Part shown: piece after piece, positions 1-12,345 of the stretch
Layout: every line of letters starts with the position of its first letter
How positions within the stretch are numbered: position 1 is the stretch's first letter
NCBI GenBank assembly: GCA_033807695.1
Contig: CM066308.1
Coordinates: 1,488,001 to 1,552,000, forward strand
Direction: 5' to 3'
Source of the DNA: Daedaleopsis sinensis
Lineage: Eukaryota > Basidiomycota > Agaricomycetes > Polyporales > Polyporaceae
Length of the DNA: 64,000 bases
Made by a program: the position numbers and the translations under genes
Notes under the pieces: generated by a model
The model's database searches: none
The model's input: only the letters and a program-made list of their open reading frames with translations
Told to the model about the DNA's origin: nothing

Positions 1-1251
1 GGAAACAGCATAGATTAGGTAGATTAGAAAAAATTCGGCTGCTTTAGTAACACACCAGTACTAACAGTGTCCAAATATGCTACATCATGAGAACAGAAAG
101 CTCTTCAACCTCTGGCACATAAAGTGAAATACATACACTGAGTATTAGGAGCCAAGTGCAACATTCAACTTGAAGTCGGCCCCTAGTAGTACTAGTAGTA
201 CTTGGCAGTTCACTACCACTGGTAGTATTACACTTAACTCCAGGTTCACACGTAGAATAACAAATTCACCATGATGATGACATCTCAATGATATCTATCA
301 CCAGTTCCTAAAATAGTACACAGCCTTACACAGCTCCCACTTTCTTTGGTGGCTCAGGCTTGCCACTATACATTGCTAGTATCAACAAGTGCCAACCACA
401 TGGGCACAAAGGAGATTTCTGAGTCAGGTCACATTCTTCGATGGTGATTGTATTCACGATTCAACGGAAGCTAAGTGGCAAGGCAAACAGTCCCGTTAAT
501 GGATAAGTACACACCTTGCCGGTTATGACTAGCATAGTAACCAATATCCCGCTCGCTAAGTGCTGCTGTATCACCGAGTGAAACCACTATTGCCTCCCAT
601 GCTACGTCATCTCCATATGCTAATAATACAAATATCGGTATTAATCAATACTGCATCAACTCCTGCGGTGCCATACGTCACAGTGTACTAACATCTCTTC
701 CCTCCTGCATTCTGAAAACCAGTTCTCTACATCTAATTAGTTTTACGCTGCCTCTTACTGCGAACATTTATTCTGTAGCACATCGGGTGCGTAAGTCGGT
801 CGAATAGATAGCAGTGCTTTTGGCCGCATACACATCCCGTCGATATTCTCAAGCGGACAAGGAATGCCATTTTGCGCATCTATCATCGTGCAGCACCTAA
901 ATGCCTTCAACTCTACAAAACACATCAGAGCAGTTGTATTGCTCCTAAAAGCCACCAGGCAGGTTCATAATACTGCCAAAAGTATACTGTCAGGAGTTTC
1001 TTTCTTACTTGTGGGTGGGTGTGCAATTGGACCTTTCCTTCCCTCTCATTGTGGGAATGTTTATTATGTTAGTAATACATACAGTTATGTGTACACAAAC
1101 TTTGAGCCTACTATAACAGATTACATTAGCAAAATCCAACTTTGCCCTGAAGTGCCTAACTGGCTTATTACCTTATACAAGGCGATAAGTCATATAAGGC
1201 AGTAAGGTTGTAATTTATGATTGTCTCTAATTGTTGTACTTAGCTTTTACT

Positions 1252-1287
1252 CACTCCCTTATGTTGCTCCACTCCCTTATGTTGCTC
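1252..1287. repeat. Perfect 18-bp tandem duplication
   Basis: The 18-mer CACTCCCTTATGTTGCTC occurs twice head to tail. A second local direct repeat flanks it: CATATAAGGCAG followed by (T)TAAGGT occurs near 1191 and again near 1298. These look like replication-slippage repeats in non-coding DNA. I assign no function. Confidence 0.85.
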
Positions 1288-1392
1288 TTACTTGCCTCAT
1301 ATAAGGCAGTTAAGGTAACAAGACGATATAGCTCGAATAATGCAGTCTCTTTAAGAAGAATAAGTAAATGTGGTTTTTACTAATGTACCACA

Positions 1393-1919
1393 GTGTGTTC
1401 GCTTATACTGAGGGTGCAGTATCCGAGGGTGTTTGTCCAGCGATGCTCTGCCTTAGATCAGATAAAAGCTGGTACAAAGTATACAGAGGACATGTCCTTG
1501 GGTGCATACAAAGCCGCTGTTGGCAAACAACAACTCGCTGAGACATTGGTGCATGGTACTGTCCCATATTTGATAGCTCCAGGGCTACTGGAAGTGCGAC
1601 TACCAATGAATTCTTCCAGATACCCTACACTCGGGCTCCGTATCCTGCTAGCCCCCACCATCCTAACACAGATCAGTTCTTGCAGATCCTTTTTTGTAAA
1701 CCAAGACAGAGAAACAGGTTGAGGCTATCTCCGACAAGCAGATCAAGTAGACCCTCTATGCCCAACTTGGCCCAATTAGGTGTGTCTTTTCTACTGACCC
1801 GTCCTGCTGCGCGAAAGAAGCGAGCTTGTAGTATTTCAAAGAGTTTTCCACTAATCTGTCGCAATATTGAGTGTCCGGATGCCAGTTGGCCAAAGCATGA
1901 CATTTATCCTTCCCTCTGA
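1393..1919 (+). pseudogene. Possible decayed coding fragment, unknown family
   Basis: A 109-codon frame (1393-1722) overlaps a 79-codon frame (1680-1919) in a different phase. A third frame between them also reads like protein but is interrupted by stops. Coding-like composition moving between frames suggests an old gene broken by indels, perhaps part of a transposon. I do not recognise the family, and chance open frames in low-complexity DNA are a real alternative. Confidence 0.25.
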
Positions 1920-2741
1920 AAGATCTTTTACATGGCGAGGAACTGCGTTAAGGCTGAGCAACAGGTCCTATCAATTACCATTATACCAGAGTTCAAGCTG
2001 TAATTTGATCTGCAGGTATGGATGAAACAGGCCATGTGATATCTAAATTATTGACCTTCTGTACAGATCCAGTCAGAATTTACAGCCATCGTGCAGCATA
2101 ATCTGTATGGTTTTGAATAAAGGGGTTAGTATGTGTTGATCAATCTATAAGCACTGAAGAGTGTGATTGTAGTTAAGCTATTGAAACTGCCAGAATGTCT
2201 CAAAGAATTTGCATCAGAAGCAGCATCAACTAATCTTGTAATCTTGCTACGACCTAGTTGATATGTGCAGTTACAAGTACCACCATCATGGCACACCTAG
2301 AACAAACCGAGACTAGTGCATCTAAGTGTTGAATGGTTATGAAGAAGCTAACAGGGATCGTCACTATAAAGAAGAAGCCAGATGTGTGAAAATACTTCAC
2401 TCCAGAAAGGTTCTATAATGACTCCAGGTTCATGATTAAGAACTGTCCTATATTCAACGAACTGACTGTTATATATGAAGCACGCAAAGCTGCGAAGCTA
2501 CTGTTGTGGTGCATTTTCTCCATGCAGATAGTACATGTACTCTATATATAGTTAGAGCAAGGTCAGTAGTGTTGGAGAGTAGATAGAAATAGATAGAAAT
2601 CCTTGATGTATATGAGAGAGTTCCAACTAGTAGCTGCCATACTTCAATATATATGCAACAGTTGGAATGATAATGTGAGGAACAGGCAATGGAGTAGCAC
2701 TGCTATGGTAGCATGAGAGGTATATCAGTAATATATGATTT

Positions 2742-3053
2742 TTAAGCAAAGAAACTGCAGTTGAAGGAAGTTACCATATCAAAGCCCTTTACAAGGCATG
2801 TGTTATTATAATAGTCAAATGTCCAGAGCACATCAATGGTTGAATAAACATCAGTGCTCAAGTACTTTGAAGTACTGTGACATATGAGCACTTCAGCATG
2901 TACACTGTCTAAAGTTCCAACTGGTACATACAGTCGCAGTGTTGGGAGCATCTCATCCCTGCTGTAGAAAGAATAGCGCACTGGCTCATGAAGAGATAGA
3001 TCTGTACACGTCAACAGTTGGCACAGTTTGTGTGTAAGGCTACAATTATCCAC
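2742..3053 (-). other. Short open frame, possible gene remnant
   Basis: A 103-codon open frame with protein-like composition, including a run around LRLYVPVGT and DVLWTFDYYN. There is no convincing start context or intron signal, and no neighbouring exon was found. It could be a fragment of a transposon-associated protein. No function is proposed. Confidence 0.25.
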
Positions 3054-3337
3054 CTTTCCTCATTGCCCTTATTCTTGATTTGCTTTAGTTTATTATCATC
3101 AGTGCCTCAAAGTGAGACATCTGTTTAGTCAATCAGTCTTCCAGGTACTATAATTAGATGGAGAAAGGTTTTTGCGGTGATTACATGTTCCTGGACATAA
3201 AGGTTTCCTGCCGATGTCTGCTGCATTATATTAGACATTTGGTCGCAGTGCATACCCCAAAGTGTATAAGCAGCTAACATGATGATCTAAGTGCCGACTA
3301 AATATTCCTTTTCCTCGATGTGAAACCTCAGAACCCC

Positions 3338-3369
3338 GGGGCGGGGAGGGGCAGGCAGGGGAGTAGGGG
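3338..3369 (+). other. G-quadruplex-prone G-tract
   Basis: Five runs of four guanines separated by 1-6 nt loops (GGGG-CG-GGGG-A-GGGG-CAGGCA-GGGG-AGTA-GGGG). This satisfies the usual G4 pattern on the plus strand. It lies just before an alternating AT tract and a perfect hairpin, in otherwise AT-rich DNA. Folding is inferred from pattern only. Confidence 0.6.
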
Positions 3370-3401
3370 CAGCGGGACTGATTGTAGTATATATATATAT
3401 C

Positions 3402-3440
3402 TAACTTATGGAGTGTCTATAAAAGCAGCTCCATAAGTTA
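3402..3440. repeat. Perfect 12-bp inverted repeat (hairpin)
   Basis: TAACTTATGGAG at 3402-3413 is exactly complementary to CTCCATAAGTTA at 3429-3440, with a 15-nt loop. It is directly preceded by an alternating AT tract. It could be the terminal hairpin of a small mobile element. I looked for a Helitron-type CTRR end followed by T downstream; CTAG occurs 11 nt after the hairpin but is followed by C, so that assignment is not supported. Confidence 0.6.
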
Positions 3441-3997
3441 CTTGGCTGTTGCTAGCGCCCCGCTTGCTGAGTGCGGTATATTTCATACTCGGTAAAATAG
3501 CGATTATAGGCAATACTTGCCGAACACTGCATCTCTGTATTCTTAAGAGATGTATAGCCATTGATAATCGTCTAGTTTGAATAATGACATTCTGTAACTA
3601 ATTCTGGTGGCATATATTGACTATATGTAACATTCGCCCTGTACGACTTAGAATTAATATTACATGCATTCTAAGATTTGACTGGAGCTCACTAGAGCTA
3701 TCCCTTCTGTCATACATTCACACGACGATGTGCTGGAACATGTAACACGTGAGTCGTAAAGGGGGAGATCCCGCCACAGCTCCGCATCCGCACTTAAAAA
3801 CGGTGATGCTTACCGCAAGACTTTCCATGTTTTGCCTAAGCATCATTATAGGTATGTGGCACGTTCATCCATCTGCCAATGTGGCAGACCAATATGCGTG
3901 TTCCTGACAGATGAGGTTTATAATCTGTCTAAGATGAATGCTCGCTCTAAAATAAAACGATGCTCATGATTTTCCTCTAGTGCATCTTCAACATTAA

Positions 3998-4681
3998 ATG
4001 GCTTCCCCCTCTCCCGTCTGCTCATCCACCCTCCCTCTACACGACCCTGCACCCGCATCAATCCGTGTCCAAGCCAGATGGGCATCCTATGGCCTGTGGT
4101 CAAGACGAAACGTGACGACGGGCCGTCAGACACATGTATACAGACTGGCCAGTGTTCCCGATTCACCACTATACGAAGGTGCCCAAGTCAAGATCCTTGC
4201 GGTGACACGTCGCATTTACCACGCACCTTTCGGTGGTCTTATGGACCCTAGTCTGTATGACCCACACATCCACGGGTGTGTAACGAATATCGAAACCGGA
4301 GGTCGTGGTCGAGCAATCGTGACAGTTGTCAATGAATGCAGACGCAACCACGTCGACATCGTTCAGCTCGATGTTCCTCTTCATCGCTCCGTGGTCAGCA
4401 TGCCTGGAGCCTCCGACCTAGATTCCTTATCAGCTGGAGTGGATCAGTTGCAGCTGTTGAGGGACATACCCTCTGCCCTGCCATGTGTCGAGTTCTGCGA
4501 GGGAATGGCGTGCAGTTCGACAGATCACGAAGTGGCGGACGCAAGGATTGGCCAGCAATTCGTGGAGATATCGGACGCAGACGAGCCATCGGCCGATGAA
4601 TCGAGGGGAGAGGGCAATCGGTTTCGGCGCAGAACAAGGAGGCGGCGGGGGGGGAGAGGTGGGCACTTTACGAGACAATGA
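3998..4681 (+). CDS. Hypothetical protein with Arg/Gly-rich basic tail
   Basis: A 227-codon uninterrupted frame from an ATG to TGA, the first clear gene of the GC-rich block. The N-terminal two thirds has mixed globular composition. The last ~25 residues are a basic RRRTRRRRGGRGG tail of the kind that binds nucleic acid. No catalytic motif is recognised. Just downstream, GTAAGT at ~4730 and CTAG at ~4790 look like an intron leading into another frame (ending at 5030), so the true product could be longer if splicing removes the stop region. Nucleic-acid binding is inferred from the tail only. Confidence 0.5.
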   Translation: MASPSPVCSSTLPLHDPAPASIRVQARWASYGLWSRRNVTTGRQTHVYRLASVPDSPLYEGAQVKILAVTRRIYHAPFGGLMDPSLYDPHIHGCVTNIETGGRGRAIVTVVNECRRNHVDIVQLDVPLHRSVVSMPGASDLDSLSAGVDQLQLLRDIPSALPCVEFCEGMACSSTDHEVADARIGQQFVEISDADEPSADESRGEGNRFRRRTRRRRGGRGGHFTRQ

Positions 4682-6179
4682 CAATGGGAACTTAAGAGGC
4701 CTACGGCTCCCGGGGAGATGGGTAAGTACTATCCTTGTCTCAGATGAATTTGCTTAGTCACTGATTCGTTCCGGCAATGTTTCTCCTCTAGTTCCATTTT
4801 CTGATTGTCGCCGGGCCTTGTCAAGGTCTCATGCCCACTCCGTGCCAAGTGTTTCGCAGCCAAGCCGTTGCTCCATGGCAAATGAATCAAATGTTCTCGG
4901 CAACATGCAATCAGTAACCCACGGCGCCCGGGTAGGTCATCATGTTGTGTCTGGGTCTTCTAAAACTGATGGGTACATAGGCGAAATTGTCGATGTGAAC
5001 ATCCCGCGTTCGCATCAATGTATCGGTTGATATAGGAACCAGGGCTTGTTGTCAATGCATGTTGCCTTGACGAGGGGTCCATGCGCGACGTAGTGACGGT
5101 CCAGGGGAAAAGGTTATGACAGTGCGGCAGGTATAACAGTGCGCAGATATCATTTGGCGTGTAGGGTCAGTTCGGAACGTACATTCACGGGACCCTCACC
5201 GTAGCCTGCATTTAGACACAGCGGCGGCGCGTAGGTTCCGGTGGGATTCCATGGATACCGCGTTGCAGAAGATCGGAGCCGTGTAGCGCCGTTACTAGTA
5301 CTTTGCGATGGACGACGTGGTGTACATCGTCACCAGGAATAGCTAGCTCGGCGTTGCAAATTTGCACGCGGGGTCGGACGGTGGAATTCCGGACTCGGAG
5401 CTACTGTCTCTCGTGTCAATGTTCGAATTCATGGTAATCGGAGTATCGGAGTAGCGACACGGAATAGTCTGGTCAACGACATGCGAAGGACGACGGAGAG
5501 GTGCGGGGGTGGGCGGGAGAGTAGGGCGAGGGGCGGCAGAGTGGGGTAGGGGAGGTGGACGATTCGGCGTATCCCCGGGACACAGCGGACTATTCGATCC
5601 CACGGCGAGTCCTGCCCCTCGGGCTACGGACACGACCCATTACTGATGCGATACAATGCGCTCGGTGAGTGGCTCGGACAGCCGCGACTGTGCACGCGGA
5701 TAAATGGCGACACTCTGTTATCGAATGACTGAGAGGGCGGAAGCGAATTGGCAAGGGAGTAGGTACCAGCAGGGGGATCGTCGACATCCGACTTGGATAG
5801 GAAGAGCACCCGACAATCGTGAGCGTGAGCCGGAAGAATCGAGCAACGGCGCACTGCAGCTCGGAGAAAGTGCCATGAGCCGGTCAGCGTGGAAACTAGC
5901 ATCAGTAATCAGGGGCTATCAAGGGCGCGATGAGATTACCGCACCGTCTGATGTCGCGTATAGAACACAGCGTGAGTGAATGCCGACACCGAGTAGCAGT
6001 GCGAGAATAGGGCAGCGCGATGTCGACGCAGGCTCGTACATGGGCAACATCGGATAGATGGAGCGCGAAGAATTCTGACCCGCGTCGTCGACAACCGGGG
6101 CACGCGCAGAGGGGCACGCAAGGGAGCGGTTCGACGTCTTGGAGTCTAGGGTACAAGGCTAATAGGCCGAAGAGCCGAC
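4682..6179. other. GC-rich stretch with unresolved coding potential
   Basis: Many short overlapping frames occur on both strands, as expected of GC-rich DNA. Candidate pieces are a plus-strand frame at 4818-5030 and a minus-strand Pro/Ser-rich frame at 5343-5633. I could not join any of them by plausible splice sites into a longer product, and I do not recognise any domain. Confidence 0.3.
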
Positions 6180-6666
6180 GTGACTGTGAAATACGGAAGC
6201 TATATAGAGGAGATAGAGCAGACACCAACGAATTACGTGCTCACCGAGTCTATCAACTCGCGTGGAAGCACGCCGCCCAGCCGCCGTCTTACGTACTTCT
6301 GCTTAGTACGCGGACTAGTCACAGTAATAAAACAGGCGTACGAGAGTCTATGCGAGGACAATCATCCCTTAATGCACAAGGTACGTTCGATTCTCGGTTT
6401 GCACTCGAATCAATATTTCACTGACCCCGAGTGCTCCCCGCGTGTCGATCGAATATCGTCGAGCGACACGGAAAAGGGTACTAGGGATGAAGCTTTCACT
6501 AACGAGTGCCGGAGCTTGCCATTGCGATGAAACGTACCACTATAGTACACATTCTCCGCGCAAGCATATCGTGACTCCCGCCGAATGTCTCATCGTTATA
6601 GACCGCTGGCGTTTTGGCATGCAAAGGGCGATCACATTGGCAAGCATTGTAAATACATTGGCATAG
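6180..6666 (+). CDS. Small hypothetical gene, probably two exons
   Basis: The first exon reads as protein from about 6180 and ends in CACAAG before a good donor, GTACGT (~6380). The second exon appears to start after an AG near 6507 and ends at TAG 6664-6666. Its last part (for example HSPRKHIVTPAECLIVIDRW) is coding-like. The start is uncertain because the frame opens at a GTG, so an upstream exon is likely. No domain is recognised. The gene converges on the RNR large-subunit gene, whose stop codon is about 200 bp away. Confidence 0.35.
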
Positions 6667-6868
6667 AGCGGTGAACTGTAGGCTACTGCAGGAGGTACCA
6701 TATATCATATAACCACGCATGCCCCCCCAGTGGTAGAAGCACGAGACCGGGCCGCAGGCCGACACTGCTGTGAATCAAACGGACACCTCCACGAACTGCA
6801 ACAACAGTGGATGAGAGGGAGGAAGCAAAACCAGACCGTGCAAGAAATCCATTCTTCGTTGCCGCAGA

Positions 6869-9800
6869 CTAGGCGTCGCAGCTCTCGCACATCAATCCGT
6901 ACGTTTCACGCGAAAGAAGACGCGATCCAACAGTGTCATCATGTGCGACAACTCCGCACGCGAGAGGGATAACTGCGTTGCACTGGTCGGAATGGCCAAC
7001 GTTGGTCGGCCCGGCAGCCGAATCAAATAGAGACCTTGCCCCACTCGATCCTGCGGATCCAGCGAAACCGATGGCGACCAGTCGTTCATTGCGTGAGAAA
7101 CGGACAGGTGGCGTTCGCGCATCTCCGATGACTCGGACGTCCACGAGGTTCTCCTTCCTACCGGCCGAGGAGGATCCGACGCCAGCGGCGCCCGTCGGCT
7201 GTGCTGTTGAGGCAAAGCCATCCCCGGTTATATCGGCATTCACAGGCATCGAGGGGGACTCGCGAACCGCGAGCGCAGTGCAGGAGCAGGGAATCGCGAC
7301 AGCGCGCGGCTCCGCGTCTGAAAGCACGTCAGGACCGCTCACGTCTGAATTTTTGAATGCCACCCACCGCCCGTGAGGTCACCCGAGAGCAATAGAAGTT
7401 CCCCGTGTTGCTCTGTCGAAGGTAAGGACTGTGGTGCATGCTCTTCGGACGTTCCGACGCGTGCATCGGTTTCATCGACGTCCACGAGTTCGGGCATGTC
7501 GGAGTAGTAGTCGACTTCGTCCGAATCGGATGCCCCGGTTTCGTCTCCGTCCTGGTGGAGGGGCGGGGAGCTGGCAGGCTCGAGCGGAGGGGGCTCGCTA
7601 TCGGAGTCGTCATCTTCCTCCGTGGAGGGTACAACCGGCCGGCTCCGAGGAACACCAAAATGTAGAGGAAAGGTGGGGGGGCGACAACGCAAATAATACA
7701 TCCCGGTCTTCAGGCCACGGCTCCAAGCGTACAGTTGCAGTTGTCGCTGTTTACACTAGCTAAGCTCCCACGAACACTGAGCAAAGACGCACACCTACCA
7801 TGTCTTCGGGATCAGGCCATGCTACACTTATCGAGGTACTCTGGCTTTGATCGATAAAAGGTCCTCGCTCCGCTGCCATATCGACGATAATCTTCGCGTC
7901 AATTTCCCATGAAGTCTTGTAGACGTCTTTCAATGTCTGCGGCAGTTCCTGGATATGATCGATAGAGCCTACGATACCGTCAGTGAACTAGCTTGTCGTT
8001 CATGTACAGAGACGTCACCATGGGAGTTAAGAATCACCGCGCGAATATGTTCTGACCAGAGATCTCGGCGTTCGAGCTCCCGTACGAGCGACGGGCACAC
8101 TTCGGTGTACTCGCCACTGGCAATGCGGTGCGTTGTGATGTTACTGAGACAAATCAGTTCACTCTGCAGCCATTCGTCGGACACGGACGATAAACCCACC
8201 TGATCCGGGGATCAGTGCTCTCTGAGTTCCCGAGCACATGTGCTGTTGACGCAGTAGGCATCTGCGCTGTCAGCATGGCGTTTCGCAGACCATATCGTGC
8301 GATCCGCTCTCGCAGGGGCGCGAAATCGTACATGCCCACGACAACGTTCGGCCACATATCCATCTGCAAGACGCCCTGGGAAGCAGGAGATCCTTCCCAT
8401 ACGGAATAGGCACCACAGCGTTCAGCCAACTCGCAGCTGGCGTCCAGGCATGCGTGGTACAGGGTCTCGAAGACATCCCGATTGAAGTTGCGCGCCTGGG
8501 GGGAAGTGTAAGCGATGCCTCGCATGCGAAGGACATCTGCAAAACCCTGCACGCCGATCCCGAGCGAGCGAGTGCGCAAGGCCGACTGGCGTACGGCTGA
8601 TGTAGCATAGTGACCCCGCTCGATCAGAATATCGAGATTATGGACAACAAGCTTCGCCACTTCGTGGAACCGGGGGAAATCGAAATCTCCGTCGTCGTTC
8701 ACAAACTTCGGGAGGGCGATAGAGGCCAGAGTGCAGACCGCGGGTCTCTTGCTTGCAGAGAATTGAACGATTTCAGTGCACAGATTGGAGCTACACACTA
8801 CCCCTAGATGGCTCTGGTTGTTTTTCGCTGCAGTCCTGGCATCAGCGTCGTGAAATCTACGGCCAGAGATTGCGAAGGACTCGCCGTTAATTATGTCCTG
8901 GTACATAAGAAACGGAGCACCGGATTCCCGCTGAGCATGACAGATCAATGTAAACAAGAGGCTGGCGTCTATCTTCTTCCTCGGGATGCTATCGTCTTGC
9001 TCATATCTGATATACTGTTGTTCGAAATCAGAGCCGTGGCGATCCATCAGAGCGGGAACATCGACGGGGTTGAACAACGTCCAGGTGCCGCCTTCCTCGA
9101 GACGTTTCATGCTGCGTTCTTAAATCAGGTGGAAACACACATTGCGACTCAGCAACGACACTCACAAAATATCAGGTATCCAGACTGCCGGGTACAAGTT
9201 GAACACGCGACAGGTAGGCGGCGTACGGGAGGTCCGACACTGTGCAAAGGGAACGATTTCCTCGTGCCACGCCGGCAAATACACGGTAGCTGCTGAAGGT
9301 CTGCGCAACCCACTCATCCCGACATACGAAGCGTGCGCATCGTAGATACGAAGCAAGGGGAGTATGCCAGGGTACGCTTGAGGGGCCGATCTACCGCAGC
9401 GCCGATCAGTTCGATCCAACTAAATGAACCAGCTGCACCAACCTATGAGCAGGAACAGATCCGAGCGACATCCCGACTCCACCCTCCGCCTTCCAGAGGA
9501 CTTCAAGATCCGAGACGCTACGCAGCAGGGTGCGAGAAGACGTCGTGTCGGGTTGGTAAAGAAAACAGGAGGCGAAGCTTCTCTTCGAGGTGCCACCATT
9601 GTAGAGCACAGGTGTCGCGTGCGTATACAGGCCTCGAGACAGTGCATCGTATGTCTCCAGCACGCGCGCGAGGTTCTTGCCGTGGATAGCAATCGCGATC
9701 CGCATATGCATGAACTGGGGACGCTCGCACACGTCTCCGTTGAGCCTCAGGAGACACTTATGCATCAAAGTGTTCACGCCGATGCTGCAATACGAGTAAA

Positions 9801-10393
9801 CTTCGGCAATGCGCATGGACCATCCATGTCACTCACAAAGCGTACTCGAAGTCTCTTGCATGTACTAAAGCGTGGTCCAGTTCCGGGCCCAGTTCGTTGA
9901 CAGCATCCAACACGATCGCGTCGAGGCCCAAAGCGCGCCCTGCCCAGCGGTCAGCATATGTACGATTGCCCACTAGTAAAGCAGGGATGCACCAGACACC
10001 TGGACCCAAGAGACGAATGACTTGTGAATGGTCTTGTGCAGATTGGCAACGAGCATCCGCCCTGCTAGTCGACCGTAGTCGGGATGGCGAACACTTCTTG
10101 CAGATATAGTCGTCGCAGCGTATTCCTATCCCCAGAGTCAGCTCTGGGCTGCAGCTACAGGTGCTGCTCTATCGGACCTGAAGCCTATGAGATGTTAATT
10201 GCGTCGTCGCGCCGACCAATATCTCGTCCACGATGCTAAAGAGGGACCGTGAGATTCGTTCGCAGAGAGCGTCGGGCGCACCCACGCGGGGAAGTCGAGA
10301 GCCGATGCAGTGAGCCCCCAAGACAACTGTGGTGTACGAATAAGCATTCGGTCCGGCGAACCCTCACAAGGCGGAGTAGCGCACCGTCTCCAT
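6869..10393 (-). CDS. RNR1: Ribonucleotide reductase large subunit (class Ia, divergent)
   Basis: Catalytic subunit that reduces ribonucleoside diphosphates to deoxyribonucleotides. My exon reading is 9993-10125, 9837-9939, 9443-9784, 9166-9390, 8200-9111, 8019-8143, 7799-7968, 7368-7746 and 6869-7317. This totals 2838 nt (946 codons with the stop), every junction keeps frame, and introns are 50-56 nt. Family landmarks in order: HPDYGRLAGRMLVANLHK, ERPQFMHMR, ASCFL (redox Cys), the active-site SNLCTEI, AVCTLAS (second redox Cys), MPTAST, AAERGPFIDQSQS, GLKTGMYYLR (radical-transfer Tyr pair) and a C-terminal CESC tail. The N-terminal ATP cone is poorly resolved. An exon with CERISRSLFSIVDEI lies near 10.2 kb and an ATG at 10393 is a possible start. 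Sequence is far more diverged than a normal fungal housekeeping copy. A roughly 220-residue Ser/Pro/acid-rich linker precedes the tail, unusually long for the family. Confidence 0.92.
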
Positions 10394-12345
10394 GGTGTGT
10401 ATAATCTGTGCAAATCGAATAAGCACGGGCCGTCAACTTCCACAAAAGTAGGTCGGGTTAGCCTCAGCGACCCACGCACCTTCGAAACTCTGAAAGGCTG
10501 CTTATCCCTATCAAATTGTTAGCATACCCTCGAAGATCATTAGAAGGGTACCAAAGAAGTACCCGTCTGTTCCCAACGCGGGTTGTGAATTAGAAATAGA
10601 CAACGGAAAGAACGTAGAGGGCGCACTTCGCTTTATCACTGTAGGCAAAGAATCTGGGTTGTCCATGATGGGCGAGTGCAGTACTTTTCGTCGCGGCATC
10701 TGACCCTTATATACATGATAGGGAATAGATAGATTCCATTCTGCATGCACACAGGGAACGCACCTACTCATGGGCGAATCAGACATCCCAGACGCCACCT
10801 TCCACATCTGTACACTCAAGAACGTTGCACGTTGGCAGTCATTCATGATGTTGCGTCCTTGCAAGTTCGCCGACAGTCCAAGGAAACAAAACACTCGGAG
10901 GTGCCTGAATCGTGTCCTAGAAGAAGATCGAATTAAGCACGCCAAGCATGTTCACAATCCAAGGGTGGACCTCACCGCGTGGGCTGTGCCGGGTGGCTAT
11001 ACTACATGAAAACAACATGTCGAATCTGTCAAGCCCCGATGCACTGTACAGGCATGCGTAAGCAAACGTGCAAGGCACGGGCGACACCACTGGTGCACGC
11101 AGCGTTCTAGACGTCTACTGAGCGAGTACCGATGAAGTCGACTATCCATGCCACCTTCCATCAGTGTCCCATGCTTTAACGATGGTGGTACAGGTGGCTC
11201 AATGCGAACAGCCGACGATACCACGGTTTCATTCGAAATCTCCATCATTTTTGATGAGGTTTGGGGGTCGGCCTGGCCGATACCAGGAACTTGCACAGCA
11301 GCGACACGTTTCTTGGACACAATATACCACGCCGAGTCCCCCGCGAGACAACGAGGGAAGCATCGCATTCCAGTCGGACGCGAAATGACAGCCCATGCGA
11401 AACGGGGCCCGATGGGCCGGAGAAATTCCGATAGCTAAGTAAAGAAAGATTGGATGCTCATGTGGGTGCGTACCGTGGAGCGTTGCAGCTGTCCAGTCGC
11501 ATGGGAATAGCATCCGGCAGTCCGGCAGTTGTTGGATGTCCAGGGATCAGGTCCCACGTAAACACGGTGAAGCAGCGACGTAGCTTTGCACAGCGAGCGC
11601 TGCTCGTCCAGGAGAATCACCCGAGACCGGCAGTTCACCTGCGGATCTATGGCGACGTGTGGACATGCCGCCTACTCGGAGGACCTAACCAATCCCGACG
11701 TACTACTGACGCGGCACTTCAGAGACACATACGGGGGCCTTCAAAAGTCCACTGGCGCAAGACCCACGCAACGCGTCGACGACCACGAACGACAGACTCG
11801 GGAGTTCTCATTCTGCACTCGTTTGCAGCAATCCCGCTCCCGCGGGATATGTTCTGCAAGACTGCGTGGGATGCGTCTTCTGTGCTCGACGTCAGCAGCG
11901 GTACAGGTGATGTGCTTCCACTCACCGAAGTGCACAGGGAGACAATCGTTCCGCCTCACATTAGTGAAACGATGATCCATGTGAGCATGCAAGGGAGAGC
12001 GGCGGAATGCACGATAGCACGGAAGTGCGGTCCTCATTGCCAAACGTAGGTCGACGATCCATGCTTTCAAATCCTATGGCACGGTGTGGTTCTAACGACA
12101 GACCACCTGCGATCGCTGCCGCGAAAAAAAAAACACGGCGTTGACGTCCGACGAGCAGAACGGAGGGGAACCCGCGATCGGATCCCACCGCCTCGACGGG
12201 TATTCCTGGAACAAGCTCTCGGCGAACAGCATCGAGACTATTTGGATTCAGGCGCGTCTGTCCCGGGCTGAGTATAAAGGCGCGAAGTGAGGTGAGTACC
12301 CAACATGCCACCTAACATCTTCCGCGTCACCCGCGTTGCTCTGGT
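10394..12345. other. Unresolved interval with scattered open frames
   Basis: The interval upstream of RNR1. A minus frame of 144 codons (10511-10945) and opposed frames at 11148-11438 (plus) and 10997-11368 (minus) look partly coding, but neither strand wins clearly. A further plus frame of 199 codons (11450-12049) overlaps protein-like minus frames. I could not build a spliced gene with recognisable motifs. A homopolymer of about nine A near 12126 interrupts any frame there. Confidence 0.3.

Larger units (their letters stand above)
1..3990. other. AT-rich, gene-poor left flank
   Basis: This stretch is clearly more AT-rich than the block that follows. No long reading frame with a recognisable domain is present. 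What can be seen are short, frame-broken coding-like fragments (near 1.4-1.9 kb and 2.7-3.05 kb), a small tandem repeat, a G-rich tract and a hairpin, each listed separately. It looks like decayed transposon or intergenic DNA. The change to GC-rich, gene-dense sequence occurs at about 3.7-4.0 kb. Confidence 0.6.

Noticed and set aside
3441..3456. Hairpin at 3.4 kb plus CTAG as a Helitron 3' end
   Set aside because: CTAG is followed by C, not the T expected of an A|T insertion, and the hairpin is AT-rich and longer than usual.
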